Part shown: positions 5,559 to 7,607 of the stretch, in pieces
How positions within the stretch are numbered: the first letter of the stretch is position 1
Layout of the letters: each line of letters starts with the position of its first letter
Origin: JBBSBY01 sp038250835
GTDB lineage: Bacteria; Desulfobacterota; Desulfomonilia; Desulfomonilales; Desulfomonilaceae
Assembly (NCBI GenBank): GCA_038250835.1
Contig: JBBSBY010000126.1
Location: 1-7,607 of the forward strand
Reading direction: 5' to 3'
Length of the DNA: 7,607 nucleotides
The notes under the pieces: generated by a model
What the model was told of the DNA's origin: nothing
What the model saw: the letters and a program-made list of their open reading frames with translations, nothing else
Database searches by the model: none
Program-made: the position numbers and the translations under genes

Positions 5559-7607
5559 TCACCCGGTTATCGGCTTATCCCATGTGTCGTGCGGTGTCTG
5601 GAGTATTGTCGGCGCCTCGGGATCGAAAATCCGATAAGCCAACAATTTCACCTGATCGTTAATCAGAAACCATATCAGAGCATATACCCAAATCAGCAAC
5701 GCCCATTTCCAACCTATAGGCGCCATGAAAAGGCCAAATACCGCCGCTGCAGTTGCTAACAGCTTAGTAGCCACGGCAGACCATAATAGAATTGGGGCCG
5801 GCGCGATAGAATAAAAAGGTCCCCTGGTTCGAGTCACAAATATTGTCAAGTGGCCGGCAACCGCAAGCTTAAGGAACATGAAGGTCTGGATTGCTCCAGG
5901 GCCAATATGGAAGAGCCGTTCGGCTAAATAGAAAAACAAGAACGAAGAAACGACGCCCGCGAGACCTAATAATGTGGATACTTGCAGCACAAGGGGCATA
6001 TTCCAAGCTTCAGGCTGGTTATTGTACCTCGTGTTGTCGTAGGCGATCGCCAATATAGGCCCATCATTCAAGAGCGCCAGAAGTACTATCATGACGGCCG
6101 TGACAGGATAAAAATTAAAGATCAGAATGGATAACGTCATGAATAGCAGCACGCGGATCGTTTCCGCGATGCGGTAAATCGCATAGCTGTTCATACGCTG
6201 GAATGTCTTGCGGCTCTCTTTTATTGCGTCGATGATCACGGACAGCCCTGACGACATCAGCACAATATCTGCTGCCGCTCTAGCGGCGTCAGTCGCATCG
6301 GAAACCGCAATACCCACATCGGCCTTTTTGAGCGCAGGCGCATCGTTGACCCCGTCTCCGCTCATACCCACTATATGCCCCCGATCCTGAAGGATCTTGA
6401 CCATCTGATACTTATGTTCCGGGAACACTTGCGCAAAGCCGTCGGATTCCTCAATCGCTTCACCAAGTTCCGCGGCTTTAGGTCCGCTCACATGATCAAA
6501 GAGCCTTGCATCCAGGATGTTCGTTCCCAAACCAAGCTGACCGGCTATTTCTTTGCCGATTGCCACCTGATCTCCGGTGACCATTTTTACGTCGATGCCC
6601 ATTGACCGGGCCGTTTCGATGGTTCGTCTGGAATCCTCTCGTGGTGGATCATATAATGGGATCACACCTACGAACTTCCATTCGCCGGCTTCATCGGTTC
6701 GAGCAACCCCGAGACTGCGGAAACCTCTTCGAGCAAACTCAATTATCGTTTTGTCAACTTCCCGTCGGACTTCTGAAGCATTGGTTGAAAGTCCCAGAAT
6801 TACTTGGGGAGCGCCTTTGGTTACTTTAAAGCTTTCACCTTCAGGCGGTATCACTGTAGCCTCCGTCCTCTTATGGACTGGATCAAATGGCTGAAAATGT
6901 GTTATTTCATAACCCTCTAATTCAGTGGGCTTCTTCAAACCATTCAATACAGCTAAATCAATGGTGTCCTGATCCTCAGCTCTTGAGGCTAAGGCGGCAT
7001 AAAGTATGGCCGACTCACCATCATAAGGATGGACGGTGAACGGGTCCCCAAGCGTCAGCTTATTTTGAGTCAATGTCCCCGTTTTGTCTGAACACAGCAC
7101 ATCTATTCCCGCCAATTCCTCGACTGCCGCCAATTTAGTGACCACGGCTTCCTTTGAGGCCAGCACGCGGGCGCCAACGGCCATGGTCACGGACAATACG
7201 GTAGGCATAGCCACGGGAATAGCCGCAACGGTGAGCACCAAAGCAAACTGCAAGGTAGTCATTATGTCGTCGCCCCGAAAAAGAGCGACAATTAGAATCA
7301 GGGCTACCAAGATGAGAGCCAGCACTATGAGGTAGTCGCCAATTTTCAAGATTGCCTTCTGAAAATGACTGACCGTTTCAGCTTTTTCAATTAACTGGGC
7401 TGTCTTCCCGAAATACGTGTTCAAGCCGGTTCCGTAAACAAGAGCGTCAACCTCCCCTTGTTTAATGATTGATCCCGAATAAACGGCTTCGCCTTGTTCT
7501 TTGCTCACTGGAAGGGATTCCCCGGTTAAAGCGGATTGATCGATTTGGACTGCGTCTTCGTCTAAAAGACGAGAGTCAGCCGGTACAATGTCACCGAGTC
7601 GTAGGCG
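5559..7607 (-). CDS. Plasma-membrane-type proton-efflux P-type ATPase, N-terminus missing
   Basis: This is a primary ion pump that couples ATP hydrolysis to cation export, most similar to type IIIA H+-ATPases. The frame is open to the right edge, giving 682 C-terminal residues; a GTG at 7508 lies inside the conserved 'LTGESLPV' and is not the start. In the visible fragment I see GDIVPAD (5-11) and TGES (28-31) of the actuator domain, and 'AIPVAMPTVLSVTMAVG' in M4. The phosphorylation site CSDKTGTLTQNK has its aspartate at 174. KGAPQ (264-268) lies in the nucleotide domain, with TGD (344-346) and GDGVNDAPALKKADVGIAV (417 onward) following. 'ETIRVLLF' leads into M5, and 'LLNDGPI' (NDG 514-516) corresponds to the M6 aspartate region essential in plant H+-ATPase. 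About 100-150 residues with M1-M2 are missing. No eukaryote-like C-terminal autoinhibitory domain is present. Substrate H+ is inferred from family resemblance. Confidence 0.93.
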   Translation of the reverse strand, partial: RLRLGDIVPADSRLLDEDAVQIDQSALTGESLPVSKEQGEAVYSGSIIKQGEVDALVYGTGLNTYFGKTAQLIEKAETVSHFQKAILKIGDYLIVLALILVALILIVALFRGDDIMTTLQFALVLTVAAIPVAMPTVLSVTMAVGARVLASKEAVVTKLAAVEELAGIDVLCSDKTGTLTQNKLTLGDPFTVHPYDGESAILYAALASRAEDQDTIDLAVLNGLKKPTELEGYEITHFQPFDPVHKRTEATVIPPEGESFKVTKGAPQVILGLSTNASEVRREVDKTIIEFARRGFRSLGVARTDEAGEWKFVGVIPLYDPPREDSRRTIETARSMGIDVKMVTGDQVAIGKEIAGQLGLGTNILDARLFDHVSGPKAAELGEAIEESDGFAQVFPEHKYQMVKILQDRGHIVGMSGDGVNDAPALKKADVGIAVSDATDAARAAADIVLMSSGLSVIIDAIKESRKTFQRMNSYAIYRIAETIRVLLFMTLSILIFNFYPVTAVMIVLLALLNDGPILAIAYDNTRYNNQPEAWNMPLVLQVSTLLGLAGVVSSFLFFYLAERLFHIGPGAIQTFMFLKLAVAGHLTIFVTRTRGPFYSIAPAPILLWSAVATKLLATAAAVFGLFMAPIGWKWALLIWVYALIWFLINDQVKLLAYRIFDPEAPTILQTPHDTWDKPITG

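Noticed and set aside
7506..7508. GTG as a start for the P-type ATPase
   Set aside because: The codon is the valine of the conserved LTGESLPV, and the frame continues to the right edge with actuator-domain motifs, so the gene is truncated by the window and does not start here.
1..7607. CRISPR arrays, tRNA or rRNA genes, insertion sequences, phage genes
   Set aside because: No regularly spaced repeats, cloverleaf-like sequences, transposase motifs or terminal inverted repeats were seen anywhere in the window.

Overview
The window looks like chromosomal DNA from a Gram-negative bacterium. It carries a periplasmic-binding-protein-dependent ABC importer, a signal-peptide-bearing binding protein and sigma-70-like promoter elements, at roughly balanced base composition. 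The mix of a branched-chain amino-acid (Liv/HAAT) importer, a bacterial TspO and a plant/fungal-type (P3A-like) proton ATPase would fit a Desulfobacterota-like or similar environmental lineage. That assignment is inference only, because no rRNA or other marker is present.

Region 1 (1-3850, minus strand) is a liv operon. In transcription order it holds a substrate-binding protein (livK-like), an intrinsic terminator in the livK-livH gap, permease livH, a previously unlisted 39-codon ORF, permease livM, and the start of ATPase livG, which leaves the window at base 1. livH, the small ORF, livM and livG are packed end to end: ATGA overlap, then 2-nt gap, then 2-nt gap. Neither livM nor livG has a clear Shine-Dalgarno, which suggests translational coupling. 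A sigma-70-like promoter overlapped by a 13-bp palindrome lies just upstream of livK. The livK start is best placed at a GTG 25 codons inside the longest ORF.

Region 2 (3850-4271) is the intergenic region between divergent transcription units. It contains a GNRA-loop hairpin and a 16-bp palindrome but no convincing gene.

Region 3 (4272-5491, plus strand) is a two-gene unit. It encodes a TspO/MBR membrane protein and, 23 bp later behind a strong Shine-Dalgarno, a short-chain dehydrogenase-like protein that lacks the usual Tyr/Lys catalytic pair.

Region 4 (5559-7607, minus strand) converges on region 3. It is the C-terminal 682 residues of a P-type ATPase of the plasma-membrane H+-ATPase type, whose N-terminus lies beyond the right edge. 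A weak hairpin plus T-run directly after its stop codon may be its terminator.

Most of the window is recognisable, ordinary metabolism and transport. The points that merit a second look are the hidden small ORF in the liv operon, an apparent internal duplication that adds a membrane hairpin to LivH, the livK-livH attenuating terminator, and the catalytically atypical SDR.
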